The position numbers were made by a program, and so were the translations under genes. A DNA stretch of 64,000 nt from Dinghuibacter silviterrae (GTDB taxonomy: Bacteria; Bacteroidota; Bacteroidia; Chitinophagales; Chitinophagaceae). The notes below the pieces were generated by a model that saw only the letters and a list, made by a program, of their open reading frames with translations, made no database searches and was not told the DNA's origin. The stretch's first letter is position 1. The number at the start of each line of letters is the position of its first letter. The DNA is taken from the NCBI RefSeq assembly GCF_004366355.1, contig NZ_SODV01000002.1:2024768-2088767 (forward strand), written 5' to 3'. Shown here one piece after another: positions 26,139-36,288 of this stretch.

Positions 26139-29100
26139 ATGAGTAATGGAGGCTTATATAACGCAAGTTTCGAGCATGATGCCTGTGGTATCGGGTTTGT
26201 TGCAAACATCAAGGGTCATAAATCCCACCAGATTGTTTCAGATGCCCTCACCATCCTGGAAAACATGGAACACCGCGGCGCCTGTGGTTGTGAAAACAAC
26301 ACGGGTGACGGAGCGGGGATCATGATCCAAACACCCCACGAATTCTTTTTTGAGGAGTGCCTGAAACTAGGCATCCACCTGCCCGCGTACGGGCGGTATG
26401 GCGTAGGCGTCTTATTTTTCCCCAGAGAAATACGACTCAGGGAAGAATGCAGGTCTATTTTCCAAAGGGCCGCGGAGCGCCTGGGCCTGGAAGTGTTGAC
26501 TTACCGGCGTGTGCCGGTGATCGCCGATCCCATCGGCCCCACGGCCTTGTCCGTGGAGCCGGAAATGGAACAGGTCTTTATCGCCTGCCCGGACCACATC
26601 CAGCACCCGGACGACTTCGAACGGAAGCTGTTTGTGCTGCGCAACTATGCATCCCACACGATCCGCAATACGGTTCGTAAGGATGCCATAGGATTTTACA
26701 TCGCCTCTCTGTCCTACAAGACGGTGGTGTATAAGGGCCAGCTGACCTCCGGACAAGTCCGCCAATATTTCCCCGACCTTTCGCACAAACGTTTGGTGTC
26801 TGCCTTCGGGTTGGTACACTCGCGTTTTGCTACCAATACGTTCCCTTCCTGGGATTTGGCGCAGCCGTTCCGGTTTATCGCGCACAACGGGGAGATCAAC
26901 ACCCTCCAGGGGAACCTGAACTGGCTCAAGACGAGCGAGCGCGGGTTTACGTCTCCTTACTTCAGCCAGGAAGAGATGGACATGATCCTGCCCGTCGTCG
27001 CCGGCAACCAGTCGGACTCGGCCTGTCTGGACAACATGATCGAACTCCTGTCGCTGACCGGCCGTTCGCTGCCCCACGTCATGATGATGCTCATCCCCGA
27101 GGCCTGGGACGGCAACGACCAGATGGACCCGGTGAAAAAGGCTTTCTACGAGTACCACGCGTCCATCATGGAACCCTGGGACGGCCCCGCCTCCATCTCG
27201 TTCACGGACGGCAAGATCATCGGCGCTACGCTGGACCGTAATGGTCTCCGCCCCTCGCGCTATTGCATCACCAACGACGACCGCGTCATCATGGCCTCCG
27301 AAACGGGCGCCCTGCCGGTGGACCCGAAGACGGTCATTGAAAAGGGCCGGCTCCAGCCGGGCAAGATGTTTGTCGTCGACATGGAACAAGGCCGGATCAT
27401 CAGCGACGAAGAACTGAAGAATACGATCTGTTCCCAGAAGCCTTACGGCGAATGGCTGAACAAATACAAGATCCGCATGGACGAGCTCCCGGAACCCCGG
27501 GTCACCTTTACCCACCTGGAGCACGACCAGATCTTCAAATACCAAAAGGCCTTCGGGTACTCCACGGAGGACCTGGATACCCTCATCGCGCCCATGGCCC
27601 TCGGCGGGAAAGAACCCGTGGGCTCCATGGGGAACGATACACCCCTGGCAGTCCTGAGCGATCAGCCCCAACACCTGGCGAACTACTTCAAGCAATTGTT
27701 TGCGCAGGTGACCAACCCGCCCATCGACCCCATCCGCGAAAGGATGGTCATGTCGCTGGCGACGTTTGTGGGCAGCACGGACAACCTGCTGGCGGAAGAT
27801 CCCCTGGCCTGCCATACGGTGGCGTTGCACCAACCGGTGCTCACCAACCACGAGCTGGAAAAGATCCGTTCTATAGACACGGGTATTTTCCAGGCAAAAA
27901 CGCTCCAAACCTATTTCCGGGCCAACGGGCAACCCGGTGCCCTCAAAGCGGGTCTCGACCGGCTTTGCCGGTACGCGGTGGATGCCGTGGACGACGGCTT
28001 CAAGGTCCTTGTCCTGACCGACCGCGCCATCGACTCCGAACACGCGGCCATTCCGTCCCTGCTCGCCGTATCGGCGGTGCACCACCACCTGTCCCGCAAG
28101 GGACTCCGGGGTAAGGTCGGCATCGTTATCGAGGCCGGGGACGTATGGGAAGTCCACCACTTCGCCTGCCTGATCGGCTTTGGCGTAACAGCGGTCAACC
28201 CTTACCTGGCGTTGTCCACCATCCGCGACATGAAGTTGTTTGGCAAGCTCCAGACCGACCTCGACGTAGAACAACTCAAAAAGAATTATATCAAAGCCGT
28301 CTGCGACGGGTTGTTGAAGGTCTTCTCCAAGATGGGGATCTCCACGTTGCAATCTTACCAAGGCGCGCAGATCTTCGAGATCATCGGGCTCAACAAAGCC
28401 GTCGTCGATACCTACTTCAGCGGTGCGGTCTCCCGCATCGAAGGCATGGGGCTTGACGAGATCGCCAAGGAAACCCTCGCCCGTCACTTCCTCGGATTCA
28501 GCCGTAAGGAAGCCCCGGTCGACCGTCTCCCCGTAGGTGGCGTGTACCAATGGAAACGCAAAGGGGAAGCGCACCTGTTCAACCCGACGAGCATCCACTA
28601 TCTCCAGTTGTCCACCCGGACCAACGACTATAGTGTATTCAAGAAGTTCTCCAAGACCATCAACGACCAGGATGAGAAGGCGCTCACGCTCCGCAGCCTG
28701 TTAACGTTCAAACGGACCCGCCCCTCGATCTCCATCGACGAGGTGGAACCCGAAGAGAACATTTATAAACGTTTTGCGACGGGCGCCATGTCCTTTGGCT
28801 CCATTTCGCACGAAGCCCACTCCACGCTCGCTATCGCGATGAACCGTTTGGGTGGGAAAAGTAACACAGGCGAAGGGGGGGAAGACCCCGCCCGGTTCGA
28901 ACGCCTGCCGAACGGGGACTCCATGCGCTCCGCGATCAAACAGGTGGCTTCCGCCCGTTTCGGGGTGACCAGCCTCTACCTGACCGAGGCCGACGAGCTC
29001 CAGATCAAGATGGCCCAGGGCGCCAAGCCCGGGGAAGGCGGACAGCTCCCGGGTCACAAGGTGGATGACTGGATCGCCAAGACCCGGCACTCCACGCCCG

Positions 29101-30686
29101 GTGTAGGCCTGATTTCGCCTCCGCCCCACCACGACATCTATTCCATCGAGGACCTCGCCCAACTGATCTTCGACCTGAAGAACGCCAACCGGGCCGCCCG
29201 CATCAGCGTCAAGCTGGTGTCCAAGGCGGGTGTCGGCACCATCGCCGCCGGTGTGGCCAAGGCCAAGGCAGACGTCATCGTCATCGCCGGTCACGACGGG
29301 GGCACGGGCGCATCGCCCATCAGTTCCATCCGTCACGCCGGTCTGCCCTGGGAACTCGGCCTCGCCGAAACCCACCAAACCCTGGTCCGCAACAAGCTGC
29401 GCAGCCGGGTCACCGTTCAGACCGACGGCCAGCTCCGCACGGGCCGCGACCTCGCCGTCGCCGCGCTCCTTGGCGCCGAAGAATGGGGTATCGCCACCGC
29501 CGCCCTGGTCGTGGAAGGATGTATCATGATGCGCAAGTGTCACGTCAACACCTGCCCCGTGGGTATCGCCACGCAAGACGCCGAGCTCCGCAGCCGTTTT
29601 GCCGGGGACCCCGACCACGTCGTCAACTTTTTCAAATTCCTGACCCGCGAACTGCGCGAGATCATGGCGGAACTCGGTTTCCGCTCGGTCAACGAGATGA
29701 TCGGCCAGGTCTCCAACCTGCAGGTCCGCGAGGATATCAAACACTGGAAGTATAAAAAACTTGACCTGAGCCCCATCCTCTACGAAGAACCCGCGGCCGC
29801 AACGACCGGGCTCTTCTGCCAGGAAGACCAGGACCATGGTTTGATCGGCGTTCTTGACTGGAAGCTCCTCAAGGCCGCAGGGCCCGCCCTGGAAAAGGCA
29901 CAGGCCGTACAGGCGTCGTTCCCGATCAGGAACACCGACCGCACGGTCGGGTCCATCCTCTCCAACGAGATCACCAAGAAGTACCGCGCCGCCGGCCTGC
30001 CCGATAATACGCTGCATTTCTCCTTCACCGGTACCGCTGGTCAGAGCTTCGGTGCCTTCAACACCCGCGGGATTACGCTGGAACTCGAAGGCGACGCCAA
30101 CGACTACTTCGGCAAGGGCCTCTCGGGCGCCCGCCTGGTCGTATACCCCAGCCGTGAAGCCGCTTTCGTCGCCGAAGACAACATCATCATCGGAAACGTC
30201 GCCCTCTATGGCGCCACCGACGGTGAGGTCTTCATCCGCGGCAAGGCCGGGGAACGCTTCGCCGTCCGCAACTCCGGCGCCAACGCCGTTGTCGAAGGCG
30301 TCGGTGATCACGGTTGCGAATACATGACCGGTGGACGCGTCGTCATCCTCGGTGACACCGGCCGCAACTTTGCCGCCGGTATGAGTGGTGGCATCGCTTA
30401 CGTCTACGATGCCTCCGGCCGCTTCTCCCGCAATTGCAACAAGGAGATGGTCGACCTCGATCCCCTGGCCGCCGACGACGTCGCGCTCGTCCAGGAGATG
30501 GTCAGCCGCCACTACGCGCATACCGGAAGCTCCGTGGCCCGGTTCATCCTCGACGACTGGGAAAACCAGCTCCTGCATTTCATCAAGGTGTTCCCGCAGG
30601 AGTACAAGCGTGTGCTGCAAAGCGCCGGCCCCGGCATTGTTGCCGCCGGCGTTCAACAAGATTACAAAAAGTCCAACGTGAAATAA
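26139..30686 (+). CDS. gltB: Glutamate synthase large subunit
   Basis: Makes glutamate from glutamine and 2-oxoglutarate, 1515 residues, the normal length for the alpha subunit. The first 15 residues are a short propeptide and Cys16 in EHDACGIG becomes the N-terminal nucleophile of the class II glutaminase domain. The central and FMN synthase domains follow, with [19 protein letters not shown] and [17 protein letters not shown]. The [15 protein letters not shown] motif gives the three cysteines of the 3Fe-4S cluster, and a C-terminal beta-helix (GXXXG domain) ends the protein. gltD starts one base after its stop. The position behind the ilv genes fits supply of the amino donor for transamination (inference). 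Confidence 0.97.
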   Translation: MSNGGLYNASFEHDACGIGFVANIKGHKSHQIVSDALTILENMEHRGACGCENNTGDGAGIMIQTPHEFFFEECLKLGIHLPAYGRYGVGVLFFPREIRLREECRSIFQRAAERLGLEVLTYRRVPVIADPIGPTALSVEPEMEQVFIACPDHIQHPDDFERKLFVLRNYASHTIRNTVRKDAIGFYIASLSYKTVVYKGQLTSGQVRQYFPDLSHKRLVSAFGLVHSRFATNTFPSWDLAQPFRFIAHNGEINTLQGNLNWLKTSERGFTSPYFSQEEMDMILPVVAGNQSDSACLDNMIELLSLTGRSLPHVMMMLIPEAWDGNDQMDPVKKAFYEYHASIMEPWDGPASISFTDGKIIGATLDRNGLRPSRYCITNDDRVIMASETGALPVDPKTVIEKGRLQPGKMFVVDMEQGRIISDEELKNTICSQKPYGEWLNKYKIRMDELPEPRVTFTHLEHDQIFKYQKAFGYSTEDLDTLIAPMALGGKEPVGSMGNDTPLAVLSDQPQHLANYFKQLFAQVTNPPIDPIRERMVMSLATFVGSTDNLLAEDPLACHTVALHQPVLTNHELEKIRSIDTGIFQAKTLQTYFRANGQPGALKAGLDRLCRYAVDAVDDGFKVLVLTDRAIDSEHAAIPSLLAVSAVHHHLSRKGLRGKVGIVIEAGDVWEVHHFACLIGFGVTAVNPYLALSTIRDMKLFGKLQTDLDVEQLKKNYIKAVCDGLLKVFSKMGISTLQSYQGAQIFEIIGLNKAVVDTYFSGAVSRIEGMGLDEIAKETLARHFLGFSRKEAPVDRLPVGGVYQWKRKGEAHLFNPTSIHYLQLSTRTNDYSVFKKFSKTINDQDEKALTLRSLLTFKRTRPSISIDEVEPEENIYKRFATGAMSFGSISHEAHSTLAIAMNRLGGKSNTGEGGEDPARFERLPNGDSMRSAIKQVASARFGVTSLYLTEADELQIKMAQGAKPGEGGQLPGHKVDDWIAKTRHSTPGVGLISPPPHHDIYSIEDLAQLIFDLKNANRAARISVKLVSKAGVGTIAAGVAKAKADVIVIAGHDGGTGASPISSIRHAGLPWELGLAETHQTLVRNKLRSRVTVQTDGQLRTGRDLAVAALLGAEEWGIATAALVVEGCIMMRKCHVNTCPVGIATQDAELRSRFAGDPDHVVNFFKFLTRELREIMAELGFRSVNEMIGQVSNLQVREDIKHWKYKKLDLSPILYEEPAAATTGLFCQEDQDHGLIGVLDWKLLKAAGPALEKAQAVQASFPIRNTDRTVGSILSNEITKKYRAAGLPDNTLHFSFTGTAGQSFGAFNTRGITLELEGDANDYFGKGLSGARLVVYPSREAAFVAEDNIIIGNVALYGATDGEVFIRGKAGERFAVRNSGANAVVEGVGDHGCEYMTGGRVVILGDTGRNFAAGMSGGIAYVYDASGRFSRNCNKEMVDLDPLAADDVALVQEMVSRHYAHTGSSVARFILDDWENQLLHFIKVFPQEYKRVLQSAGPGIVAAGVQQDYKKSNVK

Positions 30687-30687
30687 G

Positions 30688-32163
30688 ATGGGTAAGCCAA
30701 CAGGATTTTTGGAATTTACAAGGGAAATGCCGTCCAAGCGGCCGGCAAAAGAGCGCGTGAATGACTACAACGAATTCGTGGAGCGCCTGGAAGACAACAA
30801 GCTCAACCAGCAGGCCGCGCGTTGTATGAACTGCGGCATCCCCTTCTGCCACAGCGGTTGCCCATTAGGCAACGTCATCCCCGAATTCAACGACGCCGTT
30901 TATCAGAAAAACTGGGCCGAGGCCTACGAGATCCTCAGCTCTACGAATAACTTCCCCGAGTTCACCGGCCGCATCTGCCCCGCGCCCTGCGAAAGCGCCT
31001 GCGTCCTCGGCATCAACCAGCCCCCCGTCGCCATCGAGGAGATCGAGAAACACATCATCGAGATCGCCTTCGACAAAGGCCTCGTCAAACCCCGGGCCCC
31101 CAAGGTCCGCTCCGGCAAAAAGGTTGCCGTCATAGGCTCCGGCCCCGCCGGTCTTGCCGCCGCCGCCCAACTCAACGCCGCCGGTCACCAGGTCACTGTC
31201 TACGAACGCGACGACGCCCCCGGCGGTCTCCTCCGCTACGGCATCCCCGACTTCAAACTCGAAAAATGGGTCGTCGAGCGCCGGATCAAGTTGATGATGG
31301 AAGAAGGCGTCGAATTCCGCCTCAACGCCAACGTCGGCGTCAACATTTCCATCAACGACATCCTCCGCGAATACCAGGCCATTATCCTCGCCGGTGGCAG
31401 TACCATTCCCCGCGACCTCCCCGTTACCGGCCGTTCGTTGAAGGGTGTTCACTTCGCGATGGACTTCCTCAAACAACAAAACAAACGCGTCAGCAACGCC
31501 GAAATCGCCGCCGAGGAGATCCTCGCCGGTGCGAAAAACGTCATCGTCATCGGTGGTGGCGACACCGGCTCCGACTGCGTAGGCACCTCCAACCGCCAGG
31601 GCGCTGTCAGCGTCACCCAGTTCGAGCTCATGCCCAAACCGCCCGCGGGCCGCACAGACTTCATGCCCTGGCCCACATACCCCATGATCCTCAAAACCAC
31701 CACCTCCCACGAGGAAGGTTGCGAGCGCCACTGGGCCATCGCCACCAAGGCCTTTGTCGGTGACGCCGACGGCAATTTGAAAGCCCTCCGCGTCGTCGAC
31801 CTCGAATGGGCCGTTGCCGAAGACGGCCGCCCCGCCCGCTTTGTCGAGCGCGAAGGCTCCGAACGCGACATGCCCTGCGAGCTCGCCCTGCTCGCCATGG
31901 GTTTCGTCCACCCCCAACACGAAGGTTTATTGAACCAGCTCGGCGTCGAACTCGACGACCGCGGCAACGTCAAAGCAACCGAAAAGAACTATCAGACGAA
32001 CATCGCCAAGATCTTCACCGCCGGTGACATGCGCCGTGGCCAGTCCCTGGTCGTATGGGCCATCAGCGAGGGCCGCGAATGCGCCCGTCGTGTGGACGAG
32101 TTCCTGGTCGGAGCCTCCCTGCTCGAAAGCAAGGACCGCTCCCTCATTAGTCAGGCTGTGTAA
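30688..32163 (+). CDS. gltD: Glutamate synthase small subunit
   Basis: NADPH-dependent beta subunit of glutamate synthase, 491 residues. [17 protein letters not shown] (about 48-64) and [12 protein letters not shown] (about 95-106) are the two N-terminal 4Fe-4S sets. [15 protein letters not shown] (about 148) binds FAD and [15 protein letters not shown] (about 288) binds NADPH. It starts one base after gltB, so the two are translationally coupled, and is followed by a good terminator (32199-32223). Confidence 0.97.
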   Translation: MGKPTGFLEFTREMPSKRPAKERVNDYNEFVERLEDNKLNQQAARCMNCGIPFCHSGCPLGNVIPEFNDAVYQKNWAEAYEILSSTNNFPEFTGRICPAPCESACVLGINQPPVAIEEIEKHIIEIAFDKGLVKPRAPKVRSGKKVAVIGSGPAGLAAAAQLNAAGHQVTVYERDDAPGGLLRYGIPDFKLEKWVVERRIKLMMEEGVEFRLNANVGVNISINDILREYQAIILAGGSTIPRDLPVTGRSLKGVHFAMDFLKQQNKRVSNAEIAAEEILAGAKNVIVIGGGDTGSDCVGTSNRQGAVSVTQFELMPKPPAGRTDFMPWPTYPMILKTTTSHEEGCERHWAIATKAFVGDADGNLKALRVVDLEWAVAEDGRPARFVEREGSERDMPCELALLAMGFVHPQHEGLLNQLGVELDDRGNVKATEKNYQTNIAKIFTAGDMRRGQSLVVWAISEGRECARRVDEFLVGASLLESKDRSLISQAV

Positions 32164-32198
32164 ACCCGACATAGCGTTTTTTCTTCATGTCTCGATGG

Positions 32199-32223
32199 AA
32201 GCCCCGGTTCCCCGGGGCTTTTG
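32199..32223 (+). terminator. Terminator after gltD
   Basis: AAGCCCCGG (32199-32207), loop TTCC, CCGGGGCTT (32212-32220) with a T-run to 32223. It closes the leu-ilv-glt cluster 36 bp behind the gltD stop. Confidence 0.8.
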
Positions 32224-32319
32224 CCGTTGCGGCGCCCTCTTGTGGGGGGCGCCCTGCGCCGTACATTGGCGCCCGCGGTCCTCATTTTAGCCTGTGGCCC
32301 TCATTTTTGCCTGGGACCG

Positions 32320-32700
32320 TCACTGGCTCCGCCTTAGACTCGCCAGCCACAACACGTCTCCCGCGATGATCAGCCCGATGGGTACCAGGTCCACGAGCGC
32401 ATTGTGCGAGCCCCCCGGCCCTGCCCCGGTCATACCCCGCACGATGTTGGCCAGATTGATCAGAAGGGTGAGGATCGCGAATATCGTCAAAGCCAGGACA
32501 TAGCGCCGCCCGAGCGGCGTCGGCGCCGCCATCGCACGGATCACGCCGGCGGAGAGGATGAGCAAAATGGTTAGAATGACTGCCTGGAAAAGGTATGCCG
32601 TTGCCGGTGCGTCCTGCGGGATATAGTGGCCGCCGGCCCAGCCGTAGCCGGCGGCCATTAGTAGGATGGCGTAAATGCGAGGGGTGAAATGAGAGGTCAT
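32320..32700 (-). CDS. Small integral membrane protein, unknown function
   Basis: A 126-residue protein from ATG 32700 (MTSHFTPRIYAILLMAAGYGWAGG). An earlier in-frame ATG at 32733 would add eleven polar residues and is less likely. Four hydrophobic stretches are visible: about 9-25, 37-57 (LFQAVILTILLILSAGVI), 68-88 and 100-120, separated by short charged loops, so a four-helix membrane protein is likely. No family is recognised. It stands alone, facing the gltD terminator. Confidence 0.65.
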   Translation of the reverse strand: MTSHFTPRIYAILLMAAGYGWAGGHYIPQDAPATAYLFQAVILTILLILSAGVIRAMAAPTPLGRRYVLALTIFAILTLLINLANIVRGMTGAGPGGSHNALVDLVPIGLIIAGDVLWLASLRRSQ

Positions 32701-32870
32701 GATTGTGGGTTTGTCGTTAAAGTAACGATCCATTGTTATAAATCCTACAAATCCGCGACTGATGTTGCATCATCACCTCCACCTTTCACCGCCTGGTGCG
32801 TTAGCTCTTCTATTCACTGCTGGCGCCTGCTTACGGCCGAGATAACCTGGCTGGCCGACCATCGGCCCGG

Positions 32871-32942
32871 GAATTTGTGGGCTTGTGGAGCAAGGAGGAC
32901 GCTGAGGCCATTGAAAAGGCTATTGAAGAAGGATGCGACTAA
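32871..32942 (+). pseudogene. Possible remnant of an antitoxin C-terminus
   Basis: The frame ending at TAA 32940-32942 reads EFVGLWSKEDAEAIEKAIEEGCD, reminiscent of the 'F-G-W-K-D' tail of VapB-type antitoxins. No start codon with a matching N-terminal DNA-binding part was found upstream. It ends across the stop codon of the PIN toxin on the other strand. It may be a leftover of an older toxin-antitoxin pair at the same spot. This is a pattern-based guess. Confidence 0.3.
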
Positions 32943-33352
32943 TTCCTGCTCCTCAAATACTGATCCGGAGTCAATACTGCCAACTGACTCTGTTTGTAGT
33001 CTTTGATATTTCTGGTAATAATTAGCGCAACCCCTTCATCCACGGCAGCATAGTGTTGCAATGCATCTTCAAAATCGTTGAAATCCGATCCCAGGGCTTG
33101 CATAACAGCACCTTTAGAAAGTCCGATAACATCGATCAGTCTTGCCAGTTGGTTAAGTTTCTCGACGACTTTCTTGTGCGTTCCAAGTTTTCTCAAAACA
33201 TAGTAAGCATTCGAGAACACCAAGCCGCTTGTGCAGATGGATATTTCCTTTTTTTCCGACAATGAAAAAATCCTTGCCGCATCGAGCGCAAATGGCTCCC
33301 TGGCAATCATAAAATCAAGGATTACATCGGTATCTATAAAGATCTTATTCAA
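32939..33352 (-). CDS. PIN-domain toxin of a type II toxin-antitoxin pair
   Basis: Predicted RNase (VapC-like), 137 residues when started at the TTG of 33352, which overlaps the antitoxin stop by 8 bases. An ATG at 33394 would overlap the antitoxin by about 50 bases and add RIFSQRQRGI, which lies before the conserved domain. The PIN fold begins with KIFIDTDVILDFM (Asp5 and Asp7 of the acidic site), with SDFNDFEDALQHYAA and IITRNIKDY giving the later acidic residues. The antitoxin gene lies directly upstream on the same strand, the standard order. The target RNA is unknown. Confidence 0.88.
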   Translation of the reverse strand: MNKIFIDTDVILDFMIAREPFALDAARIFSLSEKKEISICTSGLVFSNAYYVLRKLGTHKKVVEKLNQLARLIDVIGLSKGAVMQALGSDFNDFEDALQHYAAVDEGVALIITRNIKDYKQSQLAVLTPDQYLRSRN

Positions 33353-33593
33353 ACTTATGCCTCTTTGCCTCTGTGAGAATATTCTTATAGTCAAAATTGG
33401 CGGGAGCCTTAAATGAACCCATCAATGATTTTACAGACGGCGTCAATTCCGAAGCCTGCTCATTGACAGGCCCCGTTAGCGATTTGAAATAACTTTCTAC
33501 CAGCTCCGAAACACTTCGACCTTTTGCCTTTGCATATCGCTTGGCACCTTGAATGACCTTATCGTCCAAAGTCAATGTCAGTTTCGTGGTCAT
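33345..33593 (-). CDS. DUF6364-type antitoxin (ribbon-helix-helix)
   Basis: 82 residues, opening MTTKLTLTLDDKVIQGAKRYAKAKGRSVSELVESYFKSL, the ribbon-helix-helix pattern of DUF6364 antitoxins. Residues 1-45 form the DNA-binding part and the tail (SLMGSFKAPANFDYKNILTEAKRHKFE) is the expected toxin-binding segment. It overlaps the PIN toxin start. Two palindromes between 33593 and 33627, one touching its start codon and one overlapping the -7 box, are likely autoregulatory operators. Confidence 0.88.
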   Translation of the reverse strand: MTTKLTLTLDDKVIQGAKRYAKAKGRSVSELVESYFKSLTGPVNEQASELTPSVKSLMGSFKAPANFDYKNILTEAKRHKFE

Positions 33594-33627
33594 ACACGTG
33601 TAAATTATTTTACAAAAATACGTATTT
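33593..33627 (-). promoter_or_regulatory. Promoter and paired palindromic operators of the toxin-antitoxin genes
   Basis: TACACGTGTA (33593-33602) is a perfect 10-bp palindrome touching the antitoxin start codon. AAATACGTATTT (33616-33627) is a perfect 12-bp palindrome. On the reverse strand TATTTTTG (33620-33613) is a perfect -7 box overlapping the second palindrome. Their centres are 24 bp apart, and both carry an ACGT core. This is what an autorepressing RHH antitoxin would be expected to bind (inference). Confidence 0.6.
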
Positions 33628-33691
33628 CGATAGCACTTTCCTAATTTTAATCGGTCGGAAAGGCGGTCCTTTTGCGCCCGCTCAGCCGGAG

Positions 33692-34651
33692 TTAGCGCAT
33701 GATCAACCGGTCGATCAACGCCTGCACCTCAGAAGGGGGCCTTGCCTCGACCAAACGCGCCTGTGTACCGGGTCCGGCCTCGGCGTTGGGCCCGGGTGTC
33801 CACGTATCCTTTCCGTCGGGGGCGATCGAAATGTGCCCATACTCTAAATGATAAAAAGGCGCCACACCCTTCACCGCGACCAGCACCGCCGTTTCATCCC
33901 AGCTTTTGCGCCCGGCGCTGTCTTCCGGTGCAAGAGGGATGGAAATGCGGAAAACGTCCTTGACCGGGCTGTGCTGAATGGTGGAAGAATGTATGAGCGG
34001 AAGGCCACATAATACGCGCTCCCCAATTTCAAACCCGCTAAAAATGATGGGCGTCGGCCAATGGCTAAATACAAAAGCCGAAGCCGGCGCGTCTTTCATT
34101 ACATTGAATTCGTACCCGGAAGGAAAACGGCCGGCCATGCTGACCAGCAGGCGGACCTTGCGGCGGACGAGCGCCAAGCCGGGCAAAGGGGAAAGCGAAT
34201 CGGGAGCGCTAGATAAAAGATGAGAAAGATTCGTAAGAAACCCCACGGTAATGATCGTCACGGAAGAGTCGGGCGCCAATGCCAGCACCCGCCGGTACAC
34301 CGAAACGGCATCGTCGTCAAAATTGGAATGTGGATACCGCGCCAAAAGCGTATCCGTCCAGTGCTGCCAGTCCCTTAGCATCAAACCGCCCAAAGGCGCC
34401 ACCCCGATGGGTATGGAAGGCCGGTGAAAATACGTATTGAACACAGACAGCACCCCACCCACGCCGGGATAGCGCGTACTGGCTACGGTGGCCAACACAC
34501 GAATAAGCCCGCTATCCGCGTAAACATGCAACATCGTGATCGCCCCCACGTCGTCATAGTCGGGGCCCATGTCGCTGTCGAAAATAACGCGCTTTTGGGC
34601 CTGAAGGGTCAGGCCGGCGCCCAGGCAGACAAAGAGAAGGAGGATTTTCAC
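33692..34651 (-). CDS. Secreted nucleoside hydrolase (inosine-uridine type)
   Basis: Splits ribonucleosides into base and ribose. 319 residues, starting with GTG at 34651 and a signal peptide (MKILLLFVCLGAGLTLQAQ, cleavage after AQA-Q), so it acts in the periplasm or outside. VIFDSDMGPDYDD (22-34) carries the calcium-binding Asp cluster of the family, and a TIITVGFLTNLSHLL segment near 135 matches the second conserved region. Its start lies only 35 bp from the divergent fucosidase gene, so the two promoters must overlap or sit inside the genes. Confidence 0.9.
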   Translation of the reverse strand: MKILLLFVCLGAGLTLQAQKRVIFDSDMGPDYDDVGAITMLHVYADSGLIRVLATVASTRYPGVGGVLSVFNTYFHRPSIPIGVAPLGGLMLRDWQHWTDTLLARYPHSNFDDDAVSVYRRVLALAPDSSVTIITVGFLTNLSHLLSSAPDSLSPLPGLALVRRKVRLLVSMAGRFPSGYEFNVMKDAPASAFVFSHWPTPIIFSGFEIGERVLCGLPLIHSSTIQHSPVKDVFRISIPLAPEDSAGRKSWDETAVLVAVKGVAPFYHLEYGHISIAPDGKDTWTPGPNAEAGPGTQARLVEARPPSEVQALIDRLIMR

Positions 34652-34686
34652 CCGTCTAAGGTAAAAGGAATATTTTTACGGGACTT

Positions 34687-36105
34687 ATGACAAAAACATC
34701 GCTTTGCCTGTTGATCGCATTGGCTGCAAACCTGCGCATATATGCCCAGGTCCAGCCGTACGGCCCCTTGCCGACGCCCCGGCAACTGGAATGGGAAGAC
34801 CGGGAGTTTTACCTCTTCGTGCATTTCGGTCCCAACACCTTTACCGATCTGGAGTGGGGGAAAGGGACGGAAAAAGAAGGTGTCTTCAACCCAACCGCCC
34901 TGGACTGCCGCCAGTGGTGCCGCATCGCCAAAGCCGCGGGGGCTAAGGGGATCATCATCACCGCCAAACACCACGACGGGTTTTGTCTCTGGCCCAGCCG
35001 TTACTCCACCCATACGGTGGCCCAAAGCGCTTGGATGGACGGGAAAGGGGATGTGCTCAAAGAACTGGCGAAGGCCTGTAAGGAATACGGGTTGAAGATG
35101 GGGGTCTACCTCTCTCCATGGGACCGTAACCATCCCCTTTATGGAACAAAAGAATACAACCAGGTCTACATACACATGATGGAGGAAATAGTAAAACGCT
35201 ATGGCCCCTTCTTTGAGTTCTGGTGGGATGGGGCCAACGGCGAAGGACCCAACGGGAAGAAGCAGATATATACTTTCCACGAGTTCGAACAGACGATGCG
35301 GCGGATCGCGCCCAATACCCCCATCTTCAGCGACATCGGCCCGGACATCCGCTGGGTGGGCAACGAGCGTGGGATCGCGGGCACGACCAATTGGGACCTG
35401 CTGGATACCGCCGGTTTTACGCGGGGAGCGGGGGCTCCGCCGGTGGATACCCTCAACCAGGGAAATGTCGACGGGCACCTTTGGCTTCCCGCCGAGTGCG
35501 ACGTCAGTATCCGGCCGGGCTGGTTCTACCATGCTGATCAGGACACCGCCGTAAAAACGCCCGGGCAATTGTTCCAACTGTACCTGGCATCGGTTGGCCG
35601 GGGCGCAAACATGCTGTTGAATGTTCCCCCGGACCGGAGAGGACAGTTTACCGCCTATGACTCCGCCGCCCTGGTGGGATTCCGCCACCTGCTGGAGGAG
35701 AGCTTCGATAAGCCTCTAAAGGGAATGGTCATGTCGGGACAGATAGGAACGGGCGAGGCGGGGGCGCTGGCAGACGGGAATGGACAGACTTATGTATCCC
35801 TGGGCGCAGGTTATAAAAACAACTACCTGGAGGTTGTTTTCCCCAAACCCCAAATGGTGAACTGCGTCGTTCTCCAGGAACCCATTCAAATGGGACAACG
35901 GGTAAAGGCCTTTTCTATCCAAACGGTCAACGAGGACGGAACCGTGTACGAGGTACAACAAACCACCATCGGGCATAAGCGTATCCTGACTTTTCCGGCG
36001 CAAAAAGCGAAGTTTGTTCGTCTACGCGTGACCGATGCCAAAGCGGAACCGCTGATCGGGGAGTTTACCGTGTACCGTATCCCGGACCGGTTAGTGCTTC
36101 CATAA
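34687..36105 (+). CDS. Secreted alpha-L-fucosidase, GH29
   Basis: Releases alpha-linked fucose from glycans. 472 residues with signal peptide (to about residue 20, IYAQ). FYLFVHFGPNTFTD, KHHDGFCLWPS and GVYLSPWDRN are GH29 barrel motifs; FEFWWDGANGEG contains the nucleophile Asp181. A C-terminal beta domain with YKNNYLEVVFPKPQMVNCVVLQEPIQMGQ resembles the F5/8-type (discoidin-like) module of GH29 subfamily B enzymes. It overlaps the convergent small membrane protein gene by 15 bp at the 3' ends. A nearby nucleoside hydrolase and sodium/solute symporter suggest sugar scavenging (inference). Confidence 0.95.
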   Translation: MTKTSLCLLIALAANLRIYAQVQPYGPLPTPRQLEWEDREFYLFVHFGPNTFTDLEWGKGTEKEGVFNPTALDCRQWCRIAKAAGAKGIIITAKHHDGFCLWPSRYSTHTVAQSAWMDGKGDVLKELAKACKEYGLKMGVYLSPWDRNHPLYGTKEYNQVYIHMMEEIVKRYGPFFEFWWDGANGEGPNGKKQIYTFHEFEQTMRRIAPNTPIFSDIGPDIRWVGNERGIAGTTNWDLLDTAGFTRGAGAPPVDTLNQGNVDGHLWLPAECDVSIRPGWFYHADQDTAVKTPGQLFQLYLASVGRGANMLLNVPPDRRGQFTAYDSAALVGFRHLLEESFDKPLKGMVMSGQIGTGEAGALADGNGQTYVSLGAGYKNNYLEVVFPKPQMVNCVVLQEPIQMGQRVKAFSIQTVNEDGTVYEVQQTTIGHKRILTFPAQKAKFVRLRVTDAKAEPLIGEFTVYRIPDRLVLP

Positions 36106-36276
36106 CCGGTTCACCACCCACCCCAGCAGGTACCAGGTCGCCAGGAAGGCGCCCGTCTCCAGGGTGAAGCTGCCGAACTTGTAAAAGCATTCGGCGAGCA
36201 CCCAAGAGGCCAGCAGGGTGGGGGTTTCACGGTACAGTAACGATTTTGTCCCGAGCTTATTCAATAACGTATACAT
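36091..36276 (-). CDS. Small membrane protein, last gene of the Asp-box cassette
   Basis: 61 residues with one or two hydrophobic stretches (LLASWVLAECFYKF and TGAFLATWYLLGWVVNRL). It begins 12 bp behind the stop of the 1181-residue protein on the same strand, which supports a real gene. Its 3' end overlaps the fucosidase gene by 15 bp. No family is recognised. Confidence 0.55.
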   Translation of the reverse strand: MYTLLNKLGTKSLLYRETPTLLASWVLAECFYKFGSFTLETGAFLATWYLLGWVVNRLWKH

Positions 36277-36288
36277 GGTCGTTGTCTT

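Noticed and set aside
26412-28598. 728-codon minus-strand frame within gltB
   Set aside because: Shadow of gltB caused by high GC at third codon positions; no protein motifs.
32734-32870. Possible gene between the membrane protein and the PIN toxin
   Set aside because: No frame with a plausible start or recognisable motif apart from the short antitoxin-like tail at 32871-32942.
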